From Aporrectodea caliginosa (taxonomy: Eukaryota; Annelida; Clitellata; Crassiclitellata; Lumbricidae): a DNA stretch of 64,000 bases. The stretch spans positions 2,023,746-2,087,745 of the forward strand of contig JACEVL010000143.1 of the NCBI GenBank assembly GCA_020284085.1, in the 5' to 3' direction. The notes beneath the pieces are model-generated. The model worked only from the letters and a program-made list of their open reading frames with translations, did not search any database and was not told the DNA's origin. The translations under genes and the position numbers were made by a program. Shown here in pieces: positions 1 to 12,162 of the stretch. Within the stretch, counting starts at the first letter, position 1. The number at the start of each line of letters is the position of its first letter.

Positions 1-715
1 AAAACTCAAGAGGTGGGCATAAATTTTGAGACAATTGATTATAGTCAATTCTCTTAATTATGACAACATCATTGATGATTTTGCATCATCAAAAGCACGC
101 AAAATATATCCGAAGCAACTAAAATGAAATATTTTTATTGAATGTGAATAATGTTACTCAGCTACTGGTCTATGAAGACCATGAGAGAATAGAAACACAA
201 GATAACAAATTTGATCCTTATTGGTTAAATGGATCTTTTGGGAGGGAGGGTGGGACGCTAGATTTACGCCTGGCTCAGGACGCAATTATAGCTTGCTATG
301 ACTCTGCACACACCCTCCTCTGCAGTCACAAAAACAGTTGTTGCAAACTGTCCTGATGTAGCTGCTTGTTGTGTGTTGCACTTTGAGGAAGGGTTCAAGA
401 TCCGTCTGCTAATCAACCACACCTTCAACGAAAACAACTGTAGACACAGGCATGCAAAAGATTTTCTCACAATAATGTGTCATTTTGGCAAACATTCTGT
501 GGTTAATTGCAACATCTGGAAACATTTTTTTCAGTTTGTATAACTTCGTATTGTGTTCGCAGTTCCAGTTTGGGTGTAACATTTCAATTTCTTTTCTGTG
601 AGTCATGGCACATGTAAGAAAGTGCATCTCGATGAGCAATTACCTTTTTGAACTCATACATGACCCACACGGTTACAGCTGATGCAACTGTTGTTCAAGC
701 TAGTTGTTCAAGGGG
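1..715. other. No gene recognised
   Basis: Moderately AT-rich sequence. Short open frames on both strands overlap one another, show no family motif and have no splice context that would favour one of them. I see no repeat or terminal structure here. Confidence 0.5.
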
Positions 716-885
716 AGGGGGATAGTTAAATGGTAACACTCTTGCTTGAAGAATGAATAGATCTTGAAAGACACAGTTCGAGACCCTTAGCTCTCTCAGC
801 CTACCACGCCCTAGCGGGCAGCTGTAAAATGAGTGAGCGTCTAACAGGCTGCCAAGACGCGTGTTCAATAAGATCATGAAATTTC
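716..885 (+). mobile_element. SINE-like element with tRNA-type promoter boxes
   Basis: The segment opens with an A-box-like TAGTTAAATGG and has a B-box-like CAGTTCGAGACCC at 774-786, the spacing of an RNA polymerase III promoter in a tRNA-derived SINE. It continues with AGCTGTAAAATGAG, which resembles the body of MIR-type SINEs. It is probably an old diverged copy. I see no target duplication and cannot name the family. Confidence 0.4.
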
Positions 886-959
886 TTCCATCGTTTTTCA
901 ACGTTTCAATATTACAGTATTACTTACTGTGGTTTGTCAGTGCGCTTGTCAATAAACAC

Positions 960-960
<1 letters not shown>

Positions 961-1005
<45 letters not shown>
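961..1005. repeat. (AAT)n microsatellite
   Basis: About 15 perfect AAT units. The tract abuts the left arm of the inverted repeat at 1004-1339, whose other end carries a shorter ATT-rich tract. This fits the simple-repeat tail of a retroposon on each side of a head-to-head pair. Confidence 0.9.
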
Positions 1006-1006
<1 letters not shown>

Positions 1007-1339
1007 TCTTTTCTGAAGCGCCTGACAAATGCACTGCGCTGTACATTTACATGTTATGACAATTAAACAATTCACAAGAACACAAATGACAGAAGACATA
1101 AATCTTAACTACTAAGAGAACAGACAGCCTGCAATACACGGCGCTAAACAGCAGCGGACAGCCTACAAAGCATGTCTGCCTACAGGACTCGAACTCGGTA
1201 CCCTCTCGCTCTCTATGCCAGTGTGTTATTGTATTGCAGGCTGTCTGTTCTTATTAGTAGTTAAGATTGTTTCAATTGCATAACATGTAAATGTACAGCG
1301 CAGTGCGTTTGTCAGGCGCTTAATTAAAGAAAAGATATT
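1004..1339. repeat. Inverted repeat (head-to-head retroposon pair or foldback)
   Basis: The left arm (1004-1138) and right arm (1230-1338) are imperfect reverse complements. Shared blocks include ATATCTTTTCT, GCGCCTGACAAA, ACTGCGCTGTACATTTAC and ACAGACAGCCTGCAATACA. The spacer of about 90 bases holds a tRNA-like B box on the minus strand (GAGTTCGAGTCC near 1186-1198). The AAT/ATT tracts lie outside both arms. This could be two SINE copies inserted head to head or a foldback transposon. I see no clear target duplication. Confidence 0.75.
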
Positions 1340-1344
1340 ATCAT

Positions 1345-2700
1345 TATTATTATATATTATCCAATGCGCTATAGCCTATTGAGCCCTCATTACATTATAT
1401 CAGTATAAAAAGGTTAAGAAAACATGTTAGCAGTGGCAAACACAAGGAAACCCCACACCCTGTGTCAATAACTTCTGAAGTTTCGTTGGAAGGGCCAGGC
1501 AACAGGAAATGTGGGTAATCAGCAGTTAGGATTCCGCCCTACAGTGGCAAGAGGCAGATACTACTTGGTGCTAATCAGACATCACACAGGGAACAACCCA
1601 ACCACTGTGTATTGGCCAGATTATCCCAAGTCTGCAGATGAACTGATGGGGTTCCAATTTCATTGTTCCTTTATCTCTTTAACAGGTGGCAGTGTCTAAT
1701 AAATTTCCCTCCAGGATCCCATTGCTTCCCACCCAGTACCATACCCACCCAATTCAGGATCTTCTTCATCCAGCTGTCTACAATAGATATTAGTAGGCCC
1801 GTCTAAATTGAGGACCAAGTTTCTCAGCAAACTGCCAGCTGACCCAATCCCAACCATAGCAAAGTCGGTACACTGGTAATTAACTCGCTTGGCACCAGAG
1901 AATTACTTGGAAAAATGTAATTGAATTACAATACAAATTACAAATTACTTTGGGACAGGAAACTTAAATTTGAAATTACAAAATACATGGAAAAATGTAA
2001 TTGAATTTCAAATAACATATTTTCAATTAATGCCCATCTTTGCATGGCACCCATTAAAACAGTCAGCGGTGGTAAAGGATCTTGCTGTATAAATTCATTG
2101 AAAACTGAACAGGGTCAAGGGAATAATTATGTAAGTATGTATGTACGTATTTGGAATTTTCTAAAGCACATTTTAGGAACCTCTAAAAAGTGTATACAGT
2201 AGCAACAGAAAAAACATGTGCATTTACATCCACATTTGGCACCAGAGAATTACTTGAAAAAATGTAAATGTTGAAGTTGCGGCTGTGTCAACTTGATTTT
2301 TCTTGAAATAAACGAATATATGATGATGATTTCCTGGGTGCAAAATTCAAAAAAGACTGTTCAAGACTACACTAAACCTGAGGAAATCAATGGTCCTGAG
2401 AATGGGCCCAAATGGAACATGGAGAGATAACTCAATCACACCCAATACCGCTAAATGCCTGCCCTCAGAAACCAATCCAAAGCATGATCAAACCCACATG
2501 CGGGAGAATTTCCACAGATAATACAAAACATAACATACAAAGAACACTGCACCGAAAACTAAAATCAATAACACAATTGAAAGCGGCAGACAATAACAGA
2601 TGGTGCTAATGTTGATTTAGTAAACAGGTCATTATAGATGCGGAGGCTGAAGACAAGAGCAGCAGCGGAAGACGGGATGGAGCTTAAGATGAACATAAAA
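1345..2700. other. Unassigned, with a short dispersed repeat
   Basis: No coding signal that I trust. The segment GGCACCAGAGAATTACTTG occurs at about 1891 and again at about 2237, each followed by AAAAATGTAA. The first copy leads into AATTAC-rich sequence at 1918-2010, as seen in some DNA-transposon termini. I could not pair the ends. Confidence 0.4.
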
Positions 2701-2702
2701 CA

Positions 2703-3420
2703 GGAATGTAGTCCTAAGAAAACATGAGATCGGATCGAACAAGAGAATAGTAGTAAGGAAACAAGAGATCGGATCGAACAAGAGAACGAAGTCCTAAGAA
2801 AACAAGAGATCGGATCGAACAAGAGAACGAAGTCCTAAGAAAACAAGAGATCGGATCGAACAAGAGAGATCGAACACGAAGTCCTAAGAAAACAAGAGAT
2901 CGGATCGAACAAGAGAATGAAGTCCTAAGGAAACAAGAGATCGGATCGAACAAGAGAATGAAGTAGTAAGGAAACAAGAGATCGGATCGAACAAGAGAAT
3001 GAAGTCCTAAGAAAACAAGAGATCGGATCGAACAAGAGAATGAAGTCCTAAGAAAACAAGAGATCGGATCGAACAAGAGAACGAAGTCCTAAGAAAACAA
3101 GAGATCGGATCGAACAAGAGAATGAAGTCCTAAGAAAACATGAGATCGGATCGAACAAGAGAGCGAAGTCCTAAGGAAACATGAGATCGGATCGAACAAG
3201 AGAATGAAGTCATAAGAAAACAGGAGAGCGGATCAAACAAGAGAATGATGTCCTAAGAAAACATGAGATCAGATCGAACAAGAGAACGAAGTCCTAAGAA
3301 AACAAGAGATCGGATCGAACAAGAGAACGAAGTCCTAAGAAAACAAGAGATCGGATCGAACAAGAGAACGACGTCTTAAGAAAACATGAGATCGGATCGA
3401 ACAAGAGAACGACATCCTGC
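2703..3420. repeat. 41-bp minisatellite, about 17 units
   Basis: Tandem array with a 41-bp period, for example unit starts at 2788 and 2829. The most constant part of the unit is GATCGGATCGAACAAGAG followed by an AAxGAAGTCCTAAG segment. Units differ by single substitutions, and a few have small deletions or insertions (for example around 2865-2880 and 2960). Open frames through the array follow the repeat period and are not genes. Confidence 0.95.
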
Positions 3421-3647
3421 GCAAAAGGGTTCATCCACACCCGTCGCTTCCATTCGACTCATGCCACAGTCGGATGCATACAGATCGATCGACGATCGTG
3501 ACAATGATGATTGGTCGTGGTGACAACAATGACGGCTGGATGGGAGTCTTTTTCATACAAGTCTTTTGACCTTTCCATACAAGTCGTTGAAATGAACATC
3601 AATTGATGCCTTGGCCATCATCCTAACAGCATTATAGAAGTCAGCAG

Positions 3648-3800
3648 ATTAGATTGGATTGGATTGGATTGGATTGGATTAATTAGATTAATTAGATTAG
3701 ATTGGATTAGATTAGATTAGATTAGATTGGATTAGATTAGGATTAGATTGGATTGGATTGATTAGATTGGATTGGATTGGATAGATTAGATTAGATTAGG
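3648..3800. repeat. (GGATT/AGATT)n pentanucleotide repeat
   Basis: Imperfect pentanucleotide tract alternating GGATT and AGATT with some 4-base slips. It is purely simple-sequence DNA. Confidence 0.9.
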
Positions 3801-4806
3801 TTTACGTCATAAAATAGGGTCAGTGGATGATGATCACAAACTTGACTGGCAAATGATAATAATAGTCATGGTGAAAACAATGGTTATAATAATAATAATC
3901 TTCGTTTAGTAATTCAAACTGACATGAACGCAGCAAGGTTACAAGTCATAGTATGAATGGATGATCATAAGTTATTACAGGAGTCGAATTTAACTGTATG
4001 GCAGCCATGCAAGGCGCCCATCTGTTCTACTGCTCATTTGCCAACACCACCTAGCAAATGAAAGGCTGAGTCGAACTTTGGGAAGGTAGCGGGAATCGAT
4101 CCCATGTCCAAGCTTATCTTCTGCTCTTCATGCTGGAGTGTCAACCACACTAATTGTGATGATGATAATGAGGGAAAAAAGCTAATGGGGATAATGTAAC
4201 AATGAAAATCATGATGATTTTCAACAAGAACAAGATGATGATGATACAATGATGATCACAAGACGGCTAGTGGTGATGATAAAACTGAGAGCTGACAAAA
4301 GCCAAAAGACTCTGTAGTCCGTATCTTCTGCGTGCATGCACTGATATGAAAAGAATTTCTTATCATTGGCAGCATCTGGATTGAATAAGTACATTTTCAG
4401 AACTCATTCTCAGAGAATAATAAAAGCCGAATGAGAGCATTCTAATGGCAAAGAAATTGAATCAAGCTTCTGTGTATTCAACCCAATATTCACACAACAT
4501 GCGGTACCAATACCATAATCATCAAATCTTAAGCATATAATAAACATCTGAAGGTAAAAACATGCAGCATGATAGCAATTTGACATAAATGCAAACTCAT
4601 GAATCCCTGTAGAATACCTGAAATGGATATTTTTCACCTTTTCCCAAGAGTATTTTTGACCTTTCCTTAGTTTTAATATCTATTCTTCTCCACGTTTTCA
4701 TAAAGTTTTCTATTGGTTCTGAACATTACCTTTTCCCATCTTTCTCGGCAATCCTTATATCTGGTGATTCTCTGTAAGTCTTACTCATTCCTTTTGCGTC
4801 TTTATT
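3801..4806. other. No gene recognised; possible SINE trace
   Basis: Low-complexity GAT/AAT patches, no convincing coding frame. On the minus strand around 4080-4110 there is GGGATCGATTCCCGCTACC, a B-box-like motif suggesting an old tRNA-derived fragment. The evidence is too thin for a separate call. Confidence 0.35.
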
Positions 4807-4978
4807 CATTCATTTATTCATTCATTCATTCACTCACTCACTCACTCACTCATTCATTCATTCATTCATTCATTCATTCATTCATTCATTCATTCATTCA
4901 TTCATTCATTCATTCATTCATTCATTCATTCATTCATTCATTCAGAGGACATTCATTCAGTTTCTTCATTCATTCATA
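4807..4978. repeat. (ATTC)n microsatellite
   Basis: Roughly 40 tetranucleotide units of ATTC with a short CACT variant block near 4828-4850. The sequence just downstream (about 5030-5070, ending in CTCAGAGGTGCTCCC) matches the tail region of the window's SINE family. The tract is therefore probably an expanded SINE tail. Confidence 0.9.
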
Positions 4979-5079
4979 AATGGCCATATTCATACATTCA
5001 TACATACATACTTACACATACATAATGCCCCATGTCTAATGCCCCTCACTTACTCAGAGGTGCTCCCATTTCGACTCTG

Positions 5080-6120
5080 GCGATAAAGAACAGTTTAATT
5101 TGGAAATGTACTGACAAGAATAAATGGCATCAAAATACCCTGAAGACGGCATTTAATTCCAACACCTTACTCTGCAAATGCTCTGCATCGGTCATGGTAC
5201 AACAGCCTTAGCAAGATTTGCACCTCTTCATAAGTTTAAGATGAAATCAGTGTAATAGTTCTATCATAACATTTCTCTTCAACATTGGTTGAATGTTATC
5301 GGAATATCAGGGGACACAGTACAACCACAACAACAACTTACAATAACAACAACATTGATGCTTCAATGGCCAGATAACCTTTCCCTAAATATCGACAATT
5401 CCATCTTAAACCATCTGACCATATACCGTTCATCTTAAATTGTTAACAACAGGCAATTTTGCCCCAGGTAATCCCCCCCCCCAATGGATGAGAATCCTGG
5501 ACCCAGATGAGAAAGCAGGCTAATCCAATACCAATCTGCCATCACCTTAAGCTACTGAGGAGTCCTGCTGCCTGAAACAAATATAATATAATTTGGACCT
5601 GCCAAAGTCGTTAAATCCTGTCATCAAAGACTGGCAAATATCGTGGAAAAGGTCTTTATCTACCACAGCAGGTTGTATCAACAGTCACTCTAAGGAGGTT
5701 CCACTTCCATCCCTCCCAAAAGGATCATCTAGTCTCCAGACATCCGCCTGGAAAAAGACAAGTGGCGGTCCGCATGGAATAGGAAGCCTGGAAAAGCAGG
5801 CTTATAAGTTGCGAGCTAAGTGCATCACTGAGGGAATGGAATGATCGATGGTAAGAAGCCCGAAACATGTCCCCGCAACTGGAGAAACCCCTCAAGGGCT
5901 TTAAATTAATAATCTATGCCAATATATGCTATCACATTTGTCAGGTCCAGTCATTAATCAAATATTGCTGAGCAGCATTATCTTCTGCCCGGCCGGAGAA
6001 CAGAACACTTGCAGACTACGACCAATCCTTCATAACCTGACAATTTCGATTATAGGATTTTCCAGCAGACAAAGTCCAGGCATAATGCTGACACAGAGCC
6101 AATGAACCGCACACACAACC
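5080..6120. other. No gene recognised
   Basis: No protein family, RNA gene or transposon terminus recognised. Short frames such as the one at 5593-5844 have no recognisable content. Confidence 0.4.
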
Positions 6121-6830
6121 CCCGGAAAGACGAACCACTCACCAGGAAAGGCAGACAACCGACCAGGAAATACACACCATCAAAAGTCAAACCATCAAAG
6201 ACAGGTTGACCACGTGCTAGTAGAGGTAAACCAGCCATCTACAAACCACACACTGGATAGCCAGGAAAGAAAGACCATCCAAGAAAGGTTCACCATCGAC
6301 CAGAAAAGGATTTCAGATTTCTGTTTCAGATGTGACCTTTGGCAAAGTCAGTTAGAAAAGGAGTGGCCTATACCTGGTGTAGTGTAATCATTGAATACTG
6401 TATATGGAGCCCATGGCTGGTCCAAGGATTCCTTGGCTGGTCCTACAGGGACCATCATCACGTAAAACAGACCACCCACTGAGATAGCCAGACCACCCAA
6501 CATGAAAGGCAGACAATAAACCAGAAAAATACACTAAAACCAGGAAAGGTTGACCATCCACAAGGCAAGGTAAACCAACCATCGGGTTAAACAGACCACC
6601 CAACATGAAAGGTAGACAACAAACCAGAAAAATACACTAAAACCAGGAAAGGTTGACCATCCACAAGGCAAGGTAAACCAACCATCGGGTTAAACAGACC
6701 ACCCAACATGAAAGGTAGACAACAAACCAGAAAAGACACTACATCCAGGAAAGGTTGACCATCCACAAGGCAAGGTAAACCAACCATCATAAATAGACCA
6801 CCTACTAAGATACACAGACCACCCAACGTG
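6120..6830. repeat. 103-bp minisatellite with degenerate upstream units
   Basis: Three near-identical units start at about 6491, 6594 and 6697 (period 103), and a shortened unit ends near 6830. Each contains GACCACCCAACATGAAAGG, CCAGGAAAGGTTGACCATCC and AAGGCAAGGTAAACCAACCA. Related but diverged units extend back to about 6120. The minus-strand frames running through it are repeat translations. A separate segment at 6306-6445 is an inverted relative of the repeat at 8893-9155. Confidence 0.9.
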
Positions 6831-6899
6831 AGAGGAATCCGACAAAAGACCAGCTTATTAGGAAAAAACAGTTCAACAGAGTCATTCAGCACTGACTGA

Positions 6900-8540
6900 C
6901 ACTAGCAGCAGCAAATTCTTCTACTTACGATTGAAACAGATGCCTGGTGCTGGGCTTCAAAGTATGTGTGTAACTTACCTAGAATGTCCCTCTGACTGCA
7001 GTGCACCGATGCACTCAGAAAATCCAATGCCAAAGGGGCATCACTGTATTATGTAATTGAACAAATGTAATGTAATAATGAACATTTATACAGCGCCCCT
7101 TAAAGATATCTACTCCGAGGCGCTCTCTACGCTATCCTATATGATGTTAAATGTCACTACGAATAAATATATTACTTACATCAGTTAGCAAAACAATCAT
7201 ATTACATTATACGAATCTATTTCACCAAACAATGGTCGAATACTCAAAATAAGAGAGTTATGTTAACATAATGTAATGTAAACCTTAGAAATTTCTCAGT
7301 GCCACACACAAGCCACGTCAGGGAGACCAGCTTATTTACCTGCGCTATATCAAATCAAGTCCGCAATAACCAGGTTGCTGGTCCGTTCTGTTGCCAACTC
7401 AGAAACCAGTGAAAAACAAGCAAACTCATCTAGACAGCAGACAGGCAGCCTGCAACATTAGACAGCAATCTGGCGGCCAAGTCAATAAACTACTGTGATT
7501 GAGAAAATAGCTATTGGAGAATAAAAATCATCTTAAACAATAGATTCCTGGGGCTTAATCAGTGTATGTCTGGATATATCTATCACTTGACAGACAAGCC
7601 CACAACCCCATTTACATCCATTCAACAAGTCAATGCAATTGGATACGGCTCCTCGAGAAGTCATCGCGCTTGGTCACTTCATTCTTTAGAAGGATCACTG
7701 CTCTGTGGCGCCATCTCCTGAATGACAAACTGCAAAGTCTAATTTCCAATAAGCCATCAGAAGACATCAGTCGCCATCTAGCGAATGGAGATTTACACCA
7801 CATCGTCCAACACTGCTTAACTCAAAGGATATGTAGAATATTTTGTATATAATAATATTATAATTTTATATGTATGTATGTATAAATGCTTGCATATATT
7901 ATGTACGTACCTCTGTAGACACACACCGGGGTAATACAGCGGATACCACATATTCTACATGAATATGAGACTGGTATCCACTGATTTGAATTGAGATTCG
8001 ATTCGAATTTTCACCCCTTTCAATTTGACTGAAAATTTGTGATTCACAGGTCCCTCCCAACCTGTGTGTTACCTAAGTCTAAGTTACCTACAGTTTATAT
8101 CAGTTAAACAGTCATGCATTGTGGAGCTGCTACAAAGGAATAATATATTTGTTACATTACATTACGTGGCTGGTCAATTTTACATGGAGTGCCAAACATC
8201 AAACCCCGGCTGCTGTGTTGGAAGGCAAAGGCAGCCATTATCAGTGTGCCAGTCATCTGAGAACTCCTAGGAAACAATAAAACCGAAGGAATGTGTGAGG
8301 CACTCAACTGAAGTATTTGAGTTCAAGTTGTAAACACTCTTCTCCGATGCAACTAGCCTATCGACCTGTGAGTAATTTAGCTGATCTCTCTCATCTCATC
8401 AACAGTATCACAAGTGGCAGGTTGATAGAACTTTGGCTCAAGCAGAGAAAACATGTAATATATCCAGCAGCAGGACTATCAGTCATCAGATTGCTATATA
8501 GATGGATAGGCAGACAGACAGACAAACAACATTGATAGCT
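6900..8540. other. No gene recognised; one SINE-tail trace
   Basis: Around 7085-7130 the sequence CATTTATACAGCGCCCC followed by CCGAGGCGCTCTC resembles the tail region of the window's SINE family on the minus strand. The rest shows no recognisable coding or repeat content. Confidence 0.35.
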
Positions 8541-8559
8541 AAATAATAGCTAGATAATA

Positions 8560-8577
8560 GAATATATATATATATAT

Positions 8578-8612
<35 letters not shown>

Positions 8613-8850
8613 GATAGATAGACATACAGACACCATTGATTGCTATATAGATAATGGATAGATGGATGGATGGACAGGGATGGATGGACAGATAGATGGT
8701 GTTATTGTCAGTCTGTCTGTTGTAAATACATATTAAACAGACAAGATCACAAATGAGACAGACACCACTCAAAGACAGACAGAAAGACAGACAGACAGAC
8801 AGACAGAGACAGACAGAAAGACACACAGACAAACATACAGGCAGACACCA
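8560..8850. repeat. Compound (AT)n / (GATA)n / (GACA)n microsatellite
   Basis: A TA dinucleotide tract (8560-8610) is followed by GATA/GATG motifs and then AGAC/GACA units (8758-8845). All frames across it are simple-repeat translations. Confidence 0.9.
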
Positions 8851-8892
8851 CTGATAGATACTCATATCCTTTGCGACTTGATATTGGCACAT

Positions 8893-9160
8893 GCCCTGTA
8901 GGACCAGCCATGGGCTCCCATATACAGTAGTCCGTTATTATACTAGGCCAGGTATAGGACCCACTCCTTTTATAACTGACTTTGCCAAAGGTCACATCTG
9001 AAGCAGATATCTGAAAACATCTTCACCCATGCCCTGTAGGACCAGCCATGGGTTACAGCAGTCCGTTATTATACTATGCCGGTTAATAGGCCCACTCCTT
9101 TTATAACTGACTTTGTCAAAGGTCACATCTGAAGCAGAAATCTGAAAACATCTTCCCCTT
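8893..9160. repeat. 138-bp tandem duplication of a SINE-like segment
   Basis: Two copies begin with GCCCTGTAGGACCAGCCATG at 8893 and 9031. Both carry CAAAGGTCACATCTGAAGCAG, which resembles the core of MIR-type SINEs. A related copy in the opposite orientation lies at 6306-6445. The duplication is recent enough that most positions agree. Confidence 0.8.
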
Positions 9161-9552
9161 CTGGCAACAATTAAAACTCCTACGGGGTTACTTTGGGGTT
9201 AACAGAACTTTATTAGACCTCAAATGTACTTGACAATTTTATTTATCCTCTCAATTCCACATCTAAGGTTACAGAACTTGGACTCAAGCATCTGCCAAGT
9301 TCACTACCATCCCACCATCATCACCACATCGGTTCAATGTTTTTATGTAGGATGTATGTATTTGGGAGCATTAAATCCATAAATTTAGTACCTAATGGAG
9401 CTATGCTTAACTGCATACATGTATGGATGTATAAAATGTTCGTATGTTGGTCGCATATATGTAAACATTTATTAACACCAATGACAGGATTTCACGAATC
9501 CTATGGTTGCACAGTAGGAGCAATCCAACATCACCACAACCTTTTAGTAGTT

Positions 9553-9634
9553 TCAGTTTAACGACACTGTGTGATAACAGAGATCATTAGGGTCACCCTC
9601 CTCCTTTATTCAGACTTGGGACTGGCGCTGCCAG
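9553..9634 (-). mobile_element. Retroposon 3'-end fragment, family R (copy 1)
   Basis: On the minus strand this segment reads GCGCCAGTCCCAAGTCTG, then GGAGGAGGGTGACC and CAGTGTCGTTAAACTG. The same block occurs at 44121-44210, 47188-47270 and 59701-59775. The GTCCCAAG / GGAGGG spacing resembles the 3' ends of some RTE-mobilised SINEs, which is a recollection and not a search result. Confidence 0.6.
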
Positions 9635-9639
9635 AGAAC

Positions 9640-10135
9640 GAGCGGTGACGGAGTTAAACAACCTTTCTTACACACCACATACATGTGCTGCATAACGTAA
9701 TTGACCTTTTTAAAATGTTAACTACCGGTATACAGAAGAACAGTCAACCCAACGGTCCCAACCTACTTAACAATACTTTTGACAGCTACATAAAAAGGTG
9801 CCTTATAAATGTTCAGATACATACATACTTGAGAAAAACTAAAACTTTTAGCACCTACAATGCAAGTTTTTATGTCATGACGAGCAGAACATTAATCAGC
9901 TTCAAAGGGAAACCACAGTCTAGACTCTAGAGCATTGGAGGAGTTTCTGCTGCAATCTAATAGGTCAGGAAGGTGGGTTATCATCAGGTACTTGATATAT
10001 TATTTTCCAGACTAGACCGTGATACAAGACGATCAAGCAGACAGTAAACATTAAAAATAAGCCAGGTATAGACATAATAAACAGCGCGCAAAAGCTCCAT
10101 ACAGCAGCGCTTCCCAGAGTTACTGTAGTGGCCCG
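9640..10135. other. No gene recognised
   Basis: AT-rich sequence without a coding family, terminal repeat or RNA gene that I can support. Confidence 0.4.
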
Positions 10136-10143
10136 CGGAACAG

Positions 10144-10461
10144 CAGGGCTGCCGACAGAAATTCCGGGCCCCTAGGCAGAGCAGTCACGGGCCCCTAACT
10201 ATCCTTTATAGACTTTATGAGAATTTTTTTTTAAACAAACTGAAATAATAATAGTGTGGGTACAACCCTTCAAAATTATATTTATAAATGCAACTATTGT
10301 AGTTAAGTGTCCGTAATATTATATTTTAAAAGGCATAAATCATAAACTCTGTATAACTGATTATAATATTTTTCATAAGTTGATTGCTGGGCCCAGCCCG
10401 GGCCCCTAAAAGTCGCCGGGCCCCTGGATTTTGCCCCCTGCCCCCCCTCTCGGCGGGCCTG
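10144..10461. mobile_element. hAT-like MITE, family G (copy 1), 318 bp
   Basis: The ends are inverted: the left end reads CAGGGCTGCCGA and the right end is the reverse complement of CAGGCCCGCCGA. It is flanked by an exact 8-bp direct repeat CGGAACAG (10136-10143 and 10462-10469). An 8-bp duplication with CAGG-type ends is characteristic of the hAT superfamily. GGGCCC-rich blocks lie just inside both ends. A second copy in the opposite orientation is at 26145-26497 with a different 8-bp duplication. It has no coding capacity. Confidence 0.9.
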
Positions 10462-10469
10462 CGGAACAG

Positions 10470-11280
10470 TCCCGGTCTGTGAGCCCGCAGTTGCCGGTCC
10501 GCAAAAGTGAGTCAAGAAACTGGTCAAATTGTCTTGGAATCAAGAACACGAGTTTAGTTCAACTTACATTAACTTGCTCAACACTTGTTTTATACCTAGA
10601 ACTGTACTTATGGTATATGTCTTATGTTTTCTTAACAATATCTGCTTCTTCCAATGTTTACTGTATAATTTGGTACCAAATTCAAAGATTTGTTTTTTAT
10701 TCTTGTTTATTAAATGTTATAATAAAGATAATTAAGTCTCATTCAAATCCAAAATATAACAGCTATTATATTTTTAAAAGTCATAGCAAAAAACACTTAT
10801 TAGGCTAACATTTAAAGGGCAATAGAGTCATAGAATCGGCTAAACATGCATTTAAATCAATTTTAATACATATTTGAGGAGTTTAGGTAGGTATTGTATG
10901 TATGTATCTGGCACTTGTAACCCTCCTTTTAGGATCCCCATAAGGGTGCTAAACATGGCAATCTAAAAGATCTAAGAAGGTGTCTTTTAGGATAGCTTGA
11001 CAAATGTTTCTCCTGAGATCCCTATGATGAATATTGACACATGTTCAATGCCAGTGGTACTATGTATCTAGATACCCTCTAAAGCACATGATAAAAGGCT
11101 GCCCACCGTATAGCTTAAGTCAATCCAAGTCGAGAGAATCATAAACATCTGTAGGCTGTAAATAGAAAGTTCTAAGCATTCGTCATAAAGGATATGAGAG
11201 GAGTTAATCACTGAACAAATAGAGCGCAGATGGAATCGTTAATTGCTCACCCATTTATCATAATCTTTCAAAAACAGCCG
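10470..11280. other. No gene recognised
   Basis: AT-rich, with no recognisable coding family. The open frame at 10431-10808 starts inside the MITE and is hydrophobic and AT-driven, so I do not treat it as a gene. Confidence 0.4.
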
Positions 11281-11284
11281 CCAC

Positions 11285-11935
11285 TCACTCTACAGGTCTC
11301 ACAGCTAGGGTGTTTTTAGATTGAGAGATCTTGTTGCTTAACCAAACACAACTCCAATAAAAAAATCTGTTCACTCAGTTTTCTACTACTACTGAGAATT
11401 CTGAGTATTTATATAGCACCTCTTCACAAGTCCTACTCAGAAGCGACTACTACTATTACTTCCAATACTAACTGCTACTGCTACTACTACAGCAGCCACT
11501 CTACAGGTCTCACAGCTAGGGTGTTTTTAGATTGAGAGATCTTGTTGCTTAACCAAACACAACTCCAATAACAAAATTTTTTCACTCAGTTTCCTACTAC
11601 TACTGAGAATTTATATAGCACCTTTTCACGAGTCCTACTCAGAAGCGACTACTAGGCTAATATTACTTCCAATACTACTACTACTACTACTACTACAGCA
11701 GCCACTCTACAGGTCTCACAGCTAGGGTATTTGTAGATTGAGAGATCTTGTTGCTTAACCAAACACAACTCCAATAAAAAAATTTTTCACTCAGATTCCT
11801 ACTACTACTGAGAATTCAGAGAATTTATATAGCACCTCGTCACCAGCCTACTCTACTCAGATGCCACTACTACTATTACTTCTGCTACTACTACTACTAC
11901 TATACCACTACTACTCAGGGTTCAAAGTGGGAAAC
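11285..11935. repeat. About 208-bp unit tandemly triplicated
   Basis: Three units start with TACAGGTCTCACAGCTAG at 11291, 11502 and 11708 (spacings 211 and 206). Each unit includes TTTATATAGCACCTC plus CCTACTCAGAAGCGAC, which matches the SINE tail region of this window, and a (CTA)n stretch. A retroposon tail with its microsatellite was therefore probably amplified as a block. Confidence 0.9.
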
Positions 11936-12162
11936 AAGAGGTGCCGGTATGGATATAAGAACCATTCCCTCTTCCCTACTGGTATGGATTTCTCGCCTGG
12001 AGAAGTATCGACATGACTTGAACCGGCCAGGAGTGGTGCCGGTATGGCATACCGTTTCATACCGTCACAATGCGAGCACTGCTACTACTCTATAATAGCA
12101 CCCTTGGCCCTGTCTAACACACATGGTATCAAACAAAGGTGCACCAAAACCAATCCATAATC

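Noticed and set aside
2703..3420. Regular repeats that could suggest a CRISPR array
   Set aside because: The repeats are contiguous 41-bp units with no unique spacers and the genome is eukaryotic. It is a minisatellite.
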